A stretch of DNA of 64,000 nucleotides, from assembly GCF_011742925.1 (NCBI RefSeq), contig NZ_WAEL01000001.1:558001-622000 (forward strand). The letters run 5' to 3'. Source of the stretch: Fibrivirga algicola (GTDB lineage: Bacteria; Bacteroidota; Bacteroidia; Cytophagales; Spirosomataceae). This document shows positions 24,482 to 33,498 of the stretch, in pieces (the first letter of the stretch is position 1; the number at the start of each line of letters is the position of its first letter). The notes below the pieces were generated by a model that made no database searches, had not been told where the DNA came from, and saw only the letters and a list, made by a program, of their open reading frames with translations. The translations under genes and the position numbers were made by a program.

Positions 24482-27409
24482 TTAGTACTTCATTTCACCC
24501 CGGTCTTTTTCAACGGCAGTACGGCCATCTTTCATCCAGGCAGGCATTGGTGCGTCTTTCAGGTAATGATCGAAGAACTGATACATGCGGATGCTCAGGT
24601 CTTTGGCGTTGTGCCGGGCCGTGAGGTTGTGGCCTTCTCCGTTGTACACCACCATCCATACGGGTTTATTCAGGCGACGCAGGCCCGTAAAGAACTCAAT
24701 CCCCTGCTGCCAGGGTACAGCGCCATCCGCATCGTTGTGCATCAGCATCAGCGGCGTTTCTACGCGATTGGCGAAGAACAGCGGTGAGTTTTCGATATAA
24801 TTCATCGGCTTGTCCCACAGGGTACCACCAATGCGGCTTTGCGTTTTCTCGTACTGGAATTGACGAACAACGCCCGTTTCCCAACGAATACCGCCATATG
24901 CCGAGGTCATGTTCGCTACGGCAGCACCGGCCTCGGCCGCTTTGAACAGATTTGTCCGCGTAATGATGTAGGCCGTCTGGTAGCCACCCCAGCTTTGACC
25001 CTGGATACCGAGCCGGGTACGGTCGATATTGCCGCGTTCGAGCAGCTTCAGCACACCAGGCACAATGCAGTCGTAAGCGTTGGGACCGGGCTGGCCGGTG
25101 GTGTATACGATATCGGGCACAAATACAGCGTACCCATTCGATACGCAATACGGGATATTGATGGTCGACCGGCTGGGCGACGGAGCGCGGTAATCATTCA
25201 GCGTTTCGGCATTACGCTCGTAGAAGTACGTCAGCATCGGAAACTTCTTGCCGGGGGTGTCGAACCCTTCGGGTTTGAAGAGGAGCCCTTCCAGCGGTAC
25301 CCCGTTTGTGCCGGTCCATTTCACCAGCTCTACGTTACCCCACCTGACGCTGTCCTGCTGCGGGTTGGTTTTGGTGAGTTGGACGGGAGCAGCAAAGGTG
25401 GTATCGGTCTGAAAAATGTTGGTCGACTCTGTGAAGTTACCCCGGTAAAAAGTCATTGTCGGGGCATTCTTCGCCTTTGTCAGATTCGCATACCGGTGCT
25501 GGCTACTCGCGAGCAGGCCAATAGTTACGTTGCCTTTTGCCGGGGGCGTTGCTTTCAATACACCTGCGTGCTTGTCACTTTCCCAAATACCGGTTAGCCA
25601 CAACTCCTGATTTGGGTTGATATCTTTCTCATCGGGGTCGAGGTCTACGCGGCGCAGCCGCACTTTGTTGGTACGGCCCCAACTGTTAGTCATATTCAGC
25701 GGCTTTTCGCGCCCAGTGGGGTCAATCTGCCAGATGTCGTAGCGGTCGTAGATCCAAACGTACCGGTCGCCGGTTGTCCAGCCTGCTGAGCCGTAAGAAC
25801 CGGGCAGGCTAGGGGTGTCGTGCTCTTCGTCGAAAAATTTGCTGGGTAAGCCACGGGTCAGGTCAAGGCGCTTGTTATCAGCAATCGACCAGGCCCGCCA
25901 GAGAGAGTCACGCTCATCGAACCAGTAGGCATACTTGCCACCCGGCGACAGCCGTGGTTGTGACACCATTACGTCGTTGGCAATCCGTTTTTTGTCACCG
26001 GTCTGGGTATCGATCAGGTACACGTCGGTATGGCCGGGGTCCCACGAGGATTGCACCTGGTAGGGGAGGTCACTCATGCCCAGCAGGTAGCGGCTATTCA
26101 CTTTAGGGTCGAACGCGACCGTTGGAATTTCCTGATTGGCCAGTAGTGTCACCCGGCCAGTAACTGGGTCAGCCAGCGTCAGGTAACCACGTTCTTTCTC
26201 TTCTTTCAGTCGTTTTTGCTGCATGGGTTGCAGGCGGCTGTCAGTCCAGCTCCAAACGTCCATTTTTACTTTCTCATCGTCGGGGGTAAGCGTGTCTTTC
26301 GACGGCTTGATGGCGATGGGCGAAGTCGAGAAATAGAGGCGTGATCCGTCTTCCGAGAAGCGGGGCTCACGGAACTCGTTCACCGTCCAGCGGCTTGGCA
26401 AGGCTTTGGACGTTGTATCGACGAGGACTTTGTAGGGAGCCACAACGGGCGCGACTTTGCTCTTGCTGCCTTTGCCTGCCACAGGTGGGGCCATGTTTTT
26501 GTACCGAAGCGCAAATACACGCACATCGGCACCGGCACTGTCGGCCGAGGTTAACCAGGCGAGCTGCTTGCCCATTTTATCGACAGTCAATCCCTTGTAT
26601 AACTTCGTTTTTGAGCTGCTATCTACCAGCATGGTCTGGCCAGTGCCAGTGTTGAACACGAATACGCCGGGGATGAATGACTCACCCGCTTTCAGGGAGT
26701 CGCGCGCCGATTCACGGCTGTAAAAAACCGTTTGGCCATTTTCCGACATCACCACATTCGACACAAACGATACGGTACGGCGCGTACCATCGGCCATATT
26801 CAGCAACACCATGTCGTCGCCTTTAGGCTTTTTTGTTACACCCCCCCGGCGATTGGCAACGGTTGTGGTCGATACCGGTTTAGTAGGAGCGAGGGTATCT
26901 TTCGTGGTGGATGCTCTCAGGTCGGCTGTTGGTTTGGCGGCGTTGGCATCCTGCAACACGGCCAGCCACGAACCGGCCTCTTTCCCAATCATGAATGATT
27001 TGATGTTGGGCAATTTTGTGGTGGCGCCGGTGCCCAGATTCAGCACTAACAGGCTGTCTTTAGGCATTTCATCGGCTTTCTTCCTCTTCAGCTTCGCCTT
27101 GCGGGTGTCGGCTATCGGGGCTTTTAGGCGCATCACCAGAAACTTGCTGTCGGGCGAGAATTGCGCCATATAACCGCGTGGGAATGTACGGACAGTCGCT
27201 TTTCGTGACGCATCGGCAACCTCAAGCCGGCCGTTACCTTCTTGTGGATCAACCTGATAGGCGATCCAGCGCCCATCATTACTGATTTTTTCTGCGCGTA
27301 CACTTTCCCAGCGGTCGTAGTCGGCGGCGGTGAGCGGGCGTTTGGGTGTTTGCGCAAAAAGCGCATTCGTCAGGATAAAACTGACTAAAAACGTAGCGAT
27401 CCGAATCAT
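24482..27409 (-). CDS. S9 family (prolyl-oligopeptidase-type) peptidase, secreted
   Basis: The protein has 975 residues with a signal peptide (residues 1-19, LFAQ). Residues about 30-640 form a beta-propeller-like region with WD/PD40-type strands (for example ISNDGRWIAYQV, FSPDSKFLVMRL, LSPGGKYAYWFDERD). The C-terminal hydrolase domain has the triad Ser806 in GQSWGGYQ, Asp895 in HNDADGAV and His927 in GEGHN, as in prolyl oligopeptidase/DPP families. It should cleave short peptides in the periplasm. The insertion of about 100 residues rich in Thr, Lys and Pro near 160-200 looks like a flexible loop. It is a single-gene unit ending at the 31-bp hairpin. Confidence 0.93.
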   Translation of the reverse strand: MIRIATFLVSFILTNALFAQTPKRPLTAADYDRWESVRAEKISNDGRWIAYQVDPQEGNGRLEVADASRKATVRTFPRGYMAQFSPDSKFLVMRLKAPIADTRKAKLKRKKADEMPKDSLLVLNLGTGATTKLPNIKSFMIGKEAGSWLAVLQDANAAKPTADLRASTTKDTLAPTKPVSTTTVANRRGGVTKKPKGDDMVLLNMADGTRRTVSFVSNVVMSENGQTVFYSRESARDSLKAGESFIPGVFVFNTGTGQTMLVDSSSKTKLYKGLTVDKMGKQLAWLTSADSAGADVRVFALRYKNMAPPVAGKGSKSKVAPVVAPYKVLVDTTSKALPSRWTVNEFREPRFSEDGSRLYFSTSPIAIKPSKDTLTPDDEKVKMDVWSWTDSRLQPMQQKRLKEEKERGYLTLADPVTGRVTLLANQEIPTVAFDPKVNSRYLLGMSDLPYQVQSSWDPGHTDVYLIDTQTGDKKRIANDVMVSQPRLSPGGKYAYWFDERDSLWRAWSIADNKRLDLTRGLPSKFFDEEHDTPSLPGSYGSAGWTTGDRYVWIYDRYDIWQIDPTGREKPLNMTNSWGRTNKVRLRRVDLDPDEKDINPNQELWLTGIWESDKHAGVLKATPPAKGNVTIGLLASSQHRYANLTKAKNAPTMTFYRGNFTESTNIFQTDTTFAAPVQLTKTNPQQDSVRWGNVELVKWTGTNGVPLEGLLFKPEGFDTPGKKFPMLTYFYERNAETLNDYRAPSPSRSTINIPYCVSNGYAVFVPDIVYTTGQPGPNAYDCIVPGVLKLLERGNIDRTRLGIQGQSWGGYQTAYIITRTNLFKAAEAGAAVANMTSAYGGIRWETGVVRQFQYEKTQSRIGGTLWDKPMNYIENSPLFFANRVETPLMLMHNDADGAVPWQQGIEFFTGLRRLNKPVWMVVYNGEGHNLTARHNAKDLSIRMYQFFDHYLKDAPMPAWMKDGRTAVEKDRGEMKY

Positions 27410-27612
27410 GAGTTAATTTCGGGTTGTATATGAAATGCGTCTAAATATACGAATTAGGGCCATTTTTCGGGTATCGGTAACTACGGAAGGTGGTGATTCA
27501 AAGGCCATTTAGTTGGCAGTTCAGCCGGAGTAGCCGGGGATAAAGCTTCCGTTTAGAGACTCGTCTGTTGGCAAGAACAAGTACATTTGACTAAACCAAT
27601 TCTAACGAACCC

Positions 27613-28065
27613 ATGAAAACGATGCTACTACTGGCGATTTGCCTGTTTGGCAGTACCACTGCGTCTGTATATGCCCAGGCCAAGCCCGGTGAATTTCACG
27701 GAGCCGAAGCAACAAAGGCGCGTTACAAGGTTGTTTATCAGTTGAATACTGATGACGAGAGCAAAATAAAAGGAACGCTGAAAAACATTCAGAATGCCAT
27801 CAGTGACCCCAGGCTAGCCGGAAAACTAGAGGTTGAACTTGTCGTGCACGGCTCGGGAGTGGCCGTTTTTCAAAAAGACAAATCGTACGAAGAAGCCGTG
27901 CAGGCTCTGCAGCAAAAAGGGGTTATTCTGGCCATGTGTGAGAACACCATGCGGGAGCGGAAAATCAACCGCGACGATCTGTTTCCGTTCATCAGCTACG
28001 TACCCAGCGGCAATGGCGAGCTAATCATCCGTCAACAGGAGGGCTGGTCCTATATGCATCCTTAA
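27613..28065 (+). CDS. Secreted DsrE-like protein
   Basis: This 150-residue protein has a signal peptide (cleaved near VYAQ, residue 22). The mature part matches the DsrE/DsrF-like fold: YKVVYQLNTDDESKIKGTLKNI at the start, VELVVHGSGVAVF in the middle and GVILAMCENTM with Cys109 at the position conserved in many members. Cytoplasmic DsrE proteins relay sulfur; exported single-domain versions are common in Bacteroidota and have no settled role. The gene converges on an esterase gene across a long hairpin. Confidence 0.82.
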   Translation: MKTMLLLAICLFGSTTASVYAQAKPGEFHGAEATKARYKVVYQLNTDDESKIKGTLKNIQNAISDPRLAGKLEVELVVHGSGVAVFQKDKSYEEAVQALQQKGVILAMCENTMRERKINRDDLFPFISYVPSGNGELIIRQQEGWSYMHP

Positions 28066-28121
28066 GGGACCTGCCGTATAAAGTCAGTCGCGACATAGGT
28101 ACGTTACCCAGCCGACTAGTT

Positions 28122-28190
28122 GGCTACATAGTTTATGTATTGTTAACGCGAAGCTAGCCGACGCGTTGACGATACATAAACTATGTAGCC
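28122..28190. terminator. 29-bp hairpin between convergent genes
   Basis: Arms 28122-28150 and 28162-28190 pair at 27 of 29 positions; the two others are G-T wobbles. The loop is 11 nt, the same size as in the hairpin at 24393. It lies between the DsrE-like stop and the esterase stop. Confidence 0.75.
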
Positions 28191-28194
28191 TCGG

Positions 28195-29211
28195 TTACTT
28201 AAAGTGCTTGTTCAGAAAAGCGATCATTTTGTTAAGGGCTTCGGGCGCATCTTTCTGAAAACTGGTTCCCAGATACGCGTTCGAGCCAGAATCGAGGAAG
28301 GCGTGGGGGCGGCCTTCATACACCCAATAGTCGATGTTCGTATGACCTGCTTCTTTCAGTTTGCCAATGAACGCTTCGACGGAGGTTGGCGTGGTCAGGT
28401 TATCCTTTGACCCAACCGTAAAAAGCATAGGCGGGAGCTTGCGTTCGCTGGCTTTAGGGACCGTATACAGCGGCGACACCTGTTTGTAAGGGGCTGGGTT
28501 GCTGGTTGGGTTTAGGTTGGCGCCGAAGATACCCCTGGCTTTGGCTTTGCCTAATGACCAGAAAATATTGCTGTCGTTCTCGAAACCGCTCAACGCACTG
28601 CCGTAGAGATCAAATGCCCCATAGCTAATTATGGCTGCCTGTACGGCCAGGCCGTTGGCTTTGGCAACCTGTTCGGCGGTTTTGCCCTTGGGTAGGTACG
28701 TTGGTGTGAACCCCAGGGTGTTGCCCGCAAAGCCATCTGTTTCCAGGTTGTTACCCTGCAACACAATCATGGTAGCCAGGTGGCCGCCTGCACTGTCGCC
28801 GGTGACAATCAGCTGGCCGGGGTTGCCTTTATACTGGCCGATGTTGTCTTTCACCCACAACACTGCCCCGAACACATCGTTCACAATGTCGTTCATTGTC
28901 ACCGTATTATTCTGGTCGACCAGCAGGCGGTAGTTTACGTTGCATACTACATACTCGCTGTGGCTGGCCAGGTACGCTGCCGGCTCGTCCATGATGCTCT
29001 TGTTGTTGATAAGCCAGCCACCGCCATGAAACATCACAATTACCGGGTAACTTTTCTTGCCGGTGTTGGGTGTGTATACGTCCATGGTCAGCTTAAACCC
29101 GTTGGGCGAAGCCCAGACAACGTCACTGGCCTTAGTAAACTTCTCGTTCGGTACCGGTTTGGCCGTTACCGATAAGCAAACCAGCGAAAGCAGAGTAAGT
29201 AGGTGGTTCAT
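28195..29211 (-). CDS. Secreted HSL-like alpha/beta-hydrolase esterase
   Basis: The protein has 338 residues with a signal peptide (residues 1-18). The oxyanion-hole motif FHGGGW is at 61-66 and the nucleophile Ser140 is in TGDSAGGHLA. An Asp in VGSKDNLTTP and a His in EGRPHAFLD complete the triad. This pattern matches the hormone-sensitive-lipase/BD-FAE-like esterases, which hydrolyse small acyl or feruloyl esters. It is the last of five consecutive minus-strand esterase genes and starts 26 bp after the carboxylesterase gene upstream of it, so they are likely co-transcribed. Exact substrate is unknown. Confidence 0.88.
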   Translation of the reverse strand: MNHLLTLLSLVCLSVTAKPVPNEKFTKASDVVWASPNGFKLTMDVYTPNTGKKSYPVIVMFHGGGWLINNKSIMDEPAAYLASHSEYVVCNVNYRLLVDQNNTVTMNDIVNDVFGAVLWVKDNIGQYKGNPGQLIVTGDSAGGHLATMIVLQGNNLETDGFAGNTLGFTPTYLPKGKTAEQVAKANGLAVQAAIISYGAFDLYGSALSGFENDSNIFWSLGKAKARGIFGANLNPTSNPAPYKQVSPLYTVPKASERKLPPMLFTVGSKDNLTTPTSVEAFIGKLKEAGHTNIDYWVYEGRPHAFLDSGSNAYLGTSFQKDAPEALNKMIAFLNKHFK

Positions 29212-29237
29212 AGGTTGTTGGTTGGATACAACATTGA

Positions 29238-30857
29238 TTATTTGCTCTGGGCAATCTCGAGTAACTCCTTGTCGTGGTGATTTTTTACCTGACTCGTATT
29301 GTCAAAAATCATGGTGGCACCATTCTGAGCAGTGTACTGGGGCCAGTTGGGCAACCCTTTGTGGTTCGGATTTCCGGTGCGGGCAAAGGCGATCCAGGCG
29401 CGGCTCATTTTGTCGGCCAGGGCGTGGGCTTCTTTGCCACCGCCGGTCATCTCTTCGCACCGGCTTATGTTGTCGAATGCAAACGGAATTTCCATGCAGT
29501 GCATCGACTTGTAGATTCCGTCATTGACGGGCGAATTCCACGCGAATACATACATGTAAACAGGGGCGGCGCCGGCAACGGCTTTCTGGCTCCCCTGCCG
29601 AATGGCACCTGCCCGGAAACCGATGTCGACGGTCATGAAATCTGCTGGCTGGGTGGCTTCAGGATAGGCTTTTTTCACGGCGGCCAGGTACGTATCGGTT
29701 TTGCTGCCCATCTGCTTTTGCAGCCCCGCTTTAGCGCTTTCCATAGTGGCTACGCGGTTGGTGGGGTTGAAGGGGCCGAACTCTGTTTTAGTTGAGCCAA
29801 CCAGCAACGGAATGTCTTTCGACAGCGCCACAGCCTCAGTTGACGAGGCCTGGTAGGGGAGGAAGGTACCATCGAGCGTAGGTCCCCAGCCCACGCCGAA
29901 AGAAGGTCTGTTTTCGGCTCTCAGGCTCTCGTTCACCTTACGCAAGGCTTTTTTGCTGGCTGCATTCAGGCGTTCATAGGAAATGGTCTGCAGCGAGTCG
30001 GCTTGGTTGGGCTGTAGGCTTAGTTCGGCCAGAATAGCGGCACTCACTTTCTGGGATAGCTCTTTTTCCGTGAAGCTGGTAATGTAGCTGCCACTCTGGA
30101 CAATGGCTTTGTGAAAGAGACCTTTGGCCAACGGCGCATTCATGAGGCTAGTCACCTTACCACCCCCGCCTGACTGGCCGAAGATGGTGACGTTGTTGGG
30201 ATCGCCGCCAAACTGCGCGATGTTCTGTTTCACCCACTGCAACGACGCCACTAGGTCCATCAAACCCGCATTTGCTGAGTTTTTGTATTTATCACCATAA
30301 GCCGACATGTCAAGGAAACCCAGCACGTTCAGGCGGTGGTTGACCGTAACCACAACCACATCGCCTTTTTTGGTCAGGTTTTCGCCATCGTATGACGGTA
30401 GTTCTACCGATGAGCCTGCTGAAAAGCCACCACCGTGAAACCACACCATAACGGGGCGTTGCCTGGTTTTGTTGATCTCCGGCGACCAGACATTCAAACT
30501 CAAGCAGTTTTCGTTGGTGTAGCCCCAGTCGTGATGAAAGGGAAATTCAATTTCGTCGTTGGTGCTGGTAGTAGCATCCATCGGACAAACGGGGCCGTAG
30601 GTCATCGAGCTACGTACCCCCGTCCATGAGTCAGGTTTGGTAGGTGCCATGAACCGCTCGGCTTTGGCGTAAGGAATACCCTTGAACGTGAACGTGCCGT
30701 TATGAACGTAGCCCTTTACGCTGCCCGATTCGGTTTGTACCGTGGCAATGCCTTTACCCGCCATAACTGGCGTTGTGGTGCCGGTTGGTGTTTGCCCCAG
30801 GCTCGAAAACGGCAGGGCCAGCACCGCGAGGGAAAATAAAATGGATTGAGTTTTCAT
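29238..30857 (-). CDS. Secreted type-B carboxylesterase
   Basis: This 539-residue protein has a signal peptide (residues 1-22). Type-B signature elements are clear: FKGIPYAKAERF (58-69), ENCLSLNVWSP (116-126), oxyanion motif WFHGGGF (139-145) and nucleophile Ser229 in NNVTIFGQSGGGG. Glu and His of the triad should lie in the TKTEFGPF and MHCMEIPFAF regions. Type-B carboxylesterases split a broad range of carboxylic esters, including p-nitrobenzyl and plant-derived esters. It shares type and strand with the next esterase upstream (about 106 bp away) but the two differ enough to suggest different substrates. Confidence 0.92.
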   Translation of the reverse strand: MKTQSILFSLAVLALPFSSLGQTPTGTTTPVMAGKGIATVQTESGSVKGYVHNGTFTFKGIPYAKAERFMAPTKPDSWTGVRSSMTYGPVCPMDATTSTNDEIEFPFHHDWGYTNENCLSLNVWSPEINKTRQRPVMVWFHGGGFSAGSSVELPSYDGENLTKKGDVVVVTVNHRLNVLGFLDMSAYGDKYKNSANAGLMDLVASLQWVKQNIAQFGGDPNNVTIFGQSGGGGKVTSLMNAPLAKGLFHKAIVQSGSYITSFTEKELSQKVSAAILAELSLQPNQADSLQTISYERLNAASKKALRKVNESLRAENRPSFGVGWGPTLDGTFLPYQASSTEAVALSKDIPLLVGSTKTEFGPFNPTNRVATMESAKAGLQKQMGSKTDTYLAAVKKAYPEATQPADFMTVDIGFRAGAIRQGSQKAVAGAAPVYMYVFAWNSPVNDGIYKSMHCMEIPFAFDNISRCEEMTGGGKEAHALADKMSRAWIAFARTGNPNHKGLPNWPQYTAQNGATMIFDNTSQVKNHHDKELLEIAQSK

Positions 30858-30963
30858 TGGTTTGGGGAAGCGGTTTTATAAGCGAGATTAGGGTAGTTCA
30901 CGTATTAGTAATGAGTTGATTTATAGAAAGTTAATTTTGTTGTTTTACGCTGTAGTCTGTGCG

Positions 30964-32526
30964 TTATGGCCGACTCAACAGGGTAAACAGGAAATCGAGC
31001 GAGGGGGCATCGGGGATGGATTGCGCCTGTACCTTGTCGCCCAGCGTCATAATTTGCTTGTCTGCTACGCGGTAAGCGGGCCAGTGCGGAACACCCTTGC
31101 CGTCGGGGTTGCCGGTTTTAATGAAGTTCACCCAGTAGGCCGACATTGTTTTGGCGAGTGCATCGTCGGTGGCGTTGAGGGGGCGAAGCTGGTGGTCGAT
31201 AAACTGGAGGTTGTCATACGCATAGGCCACTTCGCCGGTATGGAACGCCCCGTACCGGGCATAGTCGCCTGTAGCGGGCAACTTCCGGGTGAAGCGGTAC
31301 ACATATACGTTTCGGCCCTGCTGACTCTCCAGGTTGGCCCAGCCGAAGTTCTGGGCCCCAAAAATCTGGTCGCGTGAAAGGTTATTTTGTGAAGCCGCCG
31401 CCTGCGCATCGGTCTCGCCGGGGTAATACCGCAGCAGGGTTTCGGCGTCGGCCCCGTATTGCTGCCTGATCTGCCGTTTGTAATCGGCCGCGTTTTTGGG
31501 TGGGCCAAACGCCATGCCTTCGTCTTCGTTCCAGCCGGTGAGCAGCGTTACCTTGTTCTGCCGACCCGCCCCAAACAGCGCGGCCATCGGCTCGGGCAGC
31601 ACGTACCCATCCACAATAGGCCCGCGTACGCTGCCTTGTCCCTTCTGCATGATATCGGCAGCCGGTTTGGCCCGTAACTCCGCCAGCGACGACGTACCCA
31701 GCGCCTGCATCACCTTCAGTCCACTTTCTTCGGCCTGCGCCAGGGTAGCCATGGGCCGCGCCAAGCTTGCACCGCTTTCGGCAATGACTTTGGTAAACAG
31801 GTTTTTCGCCAGGGGAGACGCCACCAGACAATTCACGCTCATTGACCCCGCCGACTGCCCCGCAATAGTCACGTTGTTGGGGTCGCCACCAAACTGCGCA
31901 ATGTTGGCCTTCACCCACTTCAAGGCCGAAACCTGGTCCATCAATCCGTAATTGCCCGACGCGTTTGTGCCCGATTCCCTGGTCAGTTCAGGATGCGCGA
32001 AGAAGCCGAACGGACCTACCCGGTAGTTGGCGCTGACATAAATGACCCCCTTTCTCGCGGTCGCTTCGCCGTCATACAGCGGCACGTTGCCGCCCCCGCT
32101 ATTAAACCCGCCCCCGTAAATCCAGAGCAGAACGGGCCGTTTCTCATTGGCCGACCTGGCACCGGTCCAGACGTTCAGGTAGAGGCAATCTTCGCTGATG
32201 GGTTCGGGCGCAATCAGGTACTCGGCACTCCAGGGACCAAACGGGGCGGGGGCTCCCTGCATGGGGCTAGGCCCAAAAGCAGCGCAGGCCCTAATGCCCG
32301 ACCAGGGCTTGACGGGCTGCGGGGCTTTCCAGCGCAGGATGCCAACAGGCGGTGCCGCAAAAGGAATACCCCGAAACACGTGCACATCGCCGGTCTTGTT
32401 CAACGTACCTGAGATAGTGCCACCGGTGACGGCTACCGTATCGAACATCTTCGGCACTGGTATAAACGCAGCGGTACTAAGCAGTGCCGCGAAAGAAGCA
32501 CTCAGAAGAAGCAGGGATGTTTTCAT
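30964..32526 (-). CDS. Secreted type-B carboxylesterase
   Basis: The protein has 520 residues with an N-terminal hydrophobic signal (residues 1-22). It carries FRGIPFAAPPVG (51-62), EDCLYLNVWTG (112-122), oxyanion motif IYGGGF (136-141) and nucleophile Ser225 in NNVTIAGQSAGSMS. The triad Glu is likely in WNEDEGMAF and the His in YGAFHTGEVAY. The oxyanion motif has Tyr in place of the usual His (YGGG rather than HGGG). It is the middle gene of the five-gene esterase run. Family call is firm; substrate unknown. Confidence 0.92.
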   Translation of the reverse strand: MKTSLLLLSASFAALLSTAAFIPVPKMFDTVAVTGGTISGTLNKTGDVHVFRGIPFAAPPVGILRWKAPQPVKPWSGIRACAAFGPSPMQGAPAPFGPWSAEYLIAPEPISEDCLYLNVWTGARSANEKRPVLLWIYGGGFNSGGGNVPLYDGEATARKGVIYVSANYRVGPFGFFAHPELTRESGTNASGNYGLMDQVSALKWVKANIAQFGGDPNNVTIAGQSAGSMSVNCLVASPLAKNLFTKVIAESGASLARPMATLAQAEESGLKVMQALGTSSLAELRAKPAADIMQKGQGSVRGPIVDGYVLPEPMAALFGAGRQNKVTLLTGWNEDEGMAFGPPKNAADYKRQIRQQYGADAETLLRYYPGETDAQAAASQNNLSRDQIFGAQNFGWANLESQQGRNVYVYRFTRKLPATGDYARYGAFHTGEVAYAYDNLQFIDHQLRPLNATDDALAKTMSAYWVNFIKTGNPDGKGVPHWPAYRVADKQIMTLGDKVQAQSIPDAPSLDFLFTLLSRP

Positions 32527-32609
32527 GAACTTCGTTAGGGTGACTAATGGGTACGTTTCTGGGTAACTGGCTGATCAGGTGCAGTTTTGTACAACAGCAC
32601 TCTTCAAGC

Positions 32610-33485
32610 TCAGTTTGCGGCCACCTGATTGGCGGTCAGGATTTTATTAAAAAAGAGCAGTTGATAGGGCAGGGCGTTTCCCCAGTAGTCCCAGGTGTGA
32701 GCGCCGGGGCGCTCGGTGTAGTCGTGCGGGGTTTGGTTGGCCATTAATTGCCGGTGCAGGTCGCGGTTGCCTTCGATCAGGAAATCGTCGACGCCAATGT
32801 CGAGAATCAGCGGCAGGTTATTAGCTTTGAGCTGGCTGGCCAGGGTTACCATGGTATAACCGGGATAAGGCGTGTCACCCTCTTTGGCTGGGCCAAGTAG
32901 TCGGGCCAGATTGACGCGTCGTTGGGCGGCAAAATCGGCCGTTACTTTCCAGGTGGCCGTATTGATGTTCATCACCCCGCTCATGCTGCCGGCGGCGGCG
33001 TATAGCTCGGGGTGGCGGCTGGCAATAAACATAGCCCCGTGGCCACCCATCGAAAGCCCCGCGATTACCCGCCCCTTTTTATCGCGGACGGTGCGATAGC
33101 TGGCGTCGATTTTTTCGACTAGCTCCTTTGAGATGAACGTCTCGAACTGACTGGTTTTTACCAATGGGCTATCAAAATAGTAGCTGGTCGGGTCGCCGTC
33201 GGGGGTAACAATGATGAGGTTATACTGATCGGCCAGGCGGTGCAACAGTGTTTTGTCGGGCGTTTTGGTGAGCCAGTCGCGGAAACTGCCCGAGCCGCCA
33301 TGTAGCAGGTACAAAACCGGAAACGCCTGTTTGCGGGCTTTTTTGTACCGCTCGGGCATCACCACGGCGGCCCGTAACGTCCGGTTCATGCTCGCGCTGG
33401 GTACGTCGATGGTATCGACTTTGGCGGCAAAAATCGGAAGGGAGAGAAAGAAGCTACAGGCAAAAGCCAGCCATTTACTACGCAT
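32610..33485 (-). CDS. Secreted esterase, EstA/S-formylglutathione-hydrolase-like (CE1 type)
   Basis: The 291-residue protein has a signal peptide (residues 1-20). Core motifs are LYLLHGGSGSFRDW (58-71), nucleophile Ser145 in AGLSMGGHGA, Asp233/234 in DIGVDDFLIEGN and His263 in RPGAHTWDYW. These match the PF00756 esterase family that includes tributyrin, acetyl-xylan and feruloyl esterases. It is a tandem duplicate of the next gene upstream: same length, same catalytic positions and high similarity throughout. The 13-bp gap between the two implies one transcript driven from the regulator-facing promoter. Confidence 0.92.
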   Translation of the reverse strand: MRSKWLAFACSFFLSLPIFAAKVDTIDVPSASMNRTLRAAVVMPERYKKARKQAFPVLYLLHGGSGSFRDWLTKTPDKTLLHRLADQYNLIIVTPDGDPTSYYFDSPLVKTSQFETFISKELVEKIDASYRTVRDKKGRVIAGLSMGGHGAMFIASRHPELYAAAGSMSGVMNINTATWKVTADFAAQRRVNLARLLGPAKEGDTPYPGYTMVTLASQLKANNLPLILDIGVDDFLIEGNRDLHRQLMANQTPHDYTERPGAHTWDYWGNALPYQLLFFNKILTANQVAAN

Positions 33486-33498
33486 TCTGGTTGGGGGT

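Noticed and set aside
24839-25597. 252-codon open frame antisense to the S9 peptidase gene
   Set aside because: Covered by the catalytic domain of the S9 gene on the other strand and without recognisable domains.
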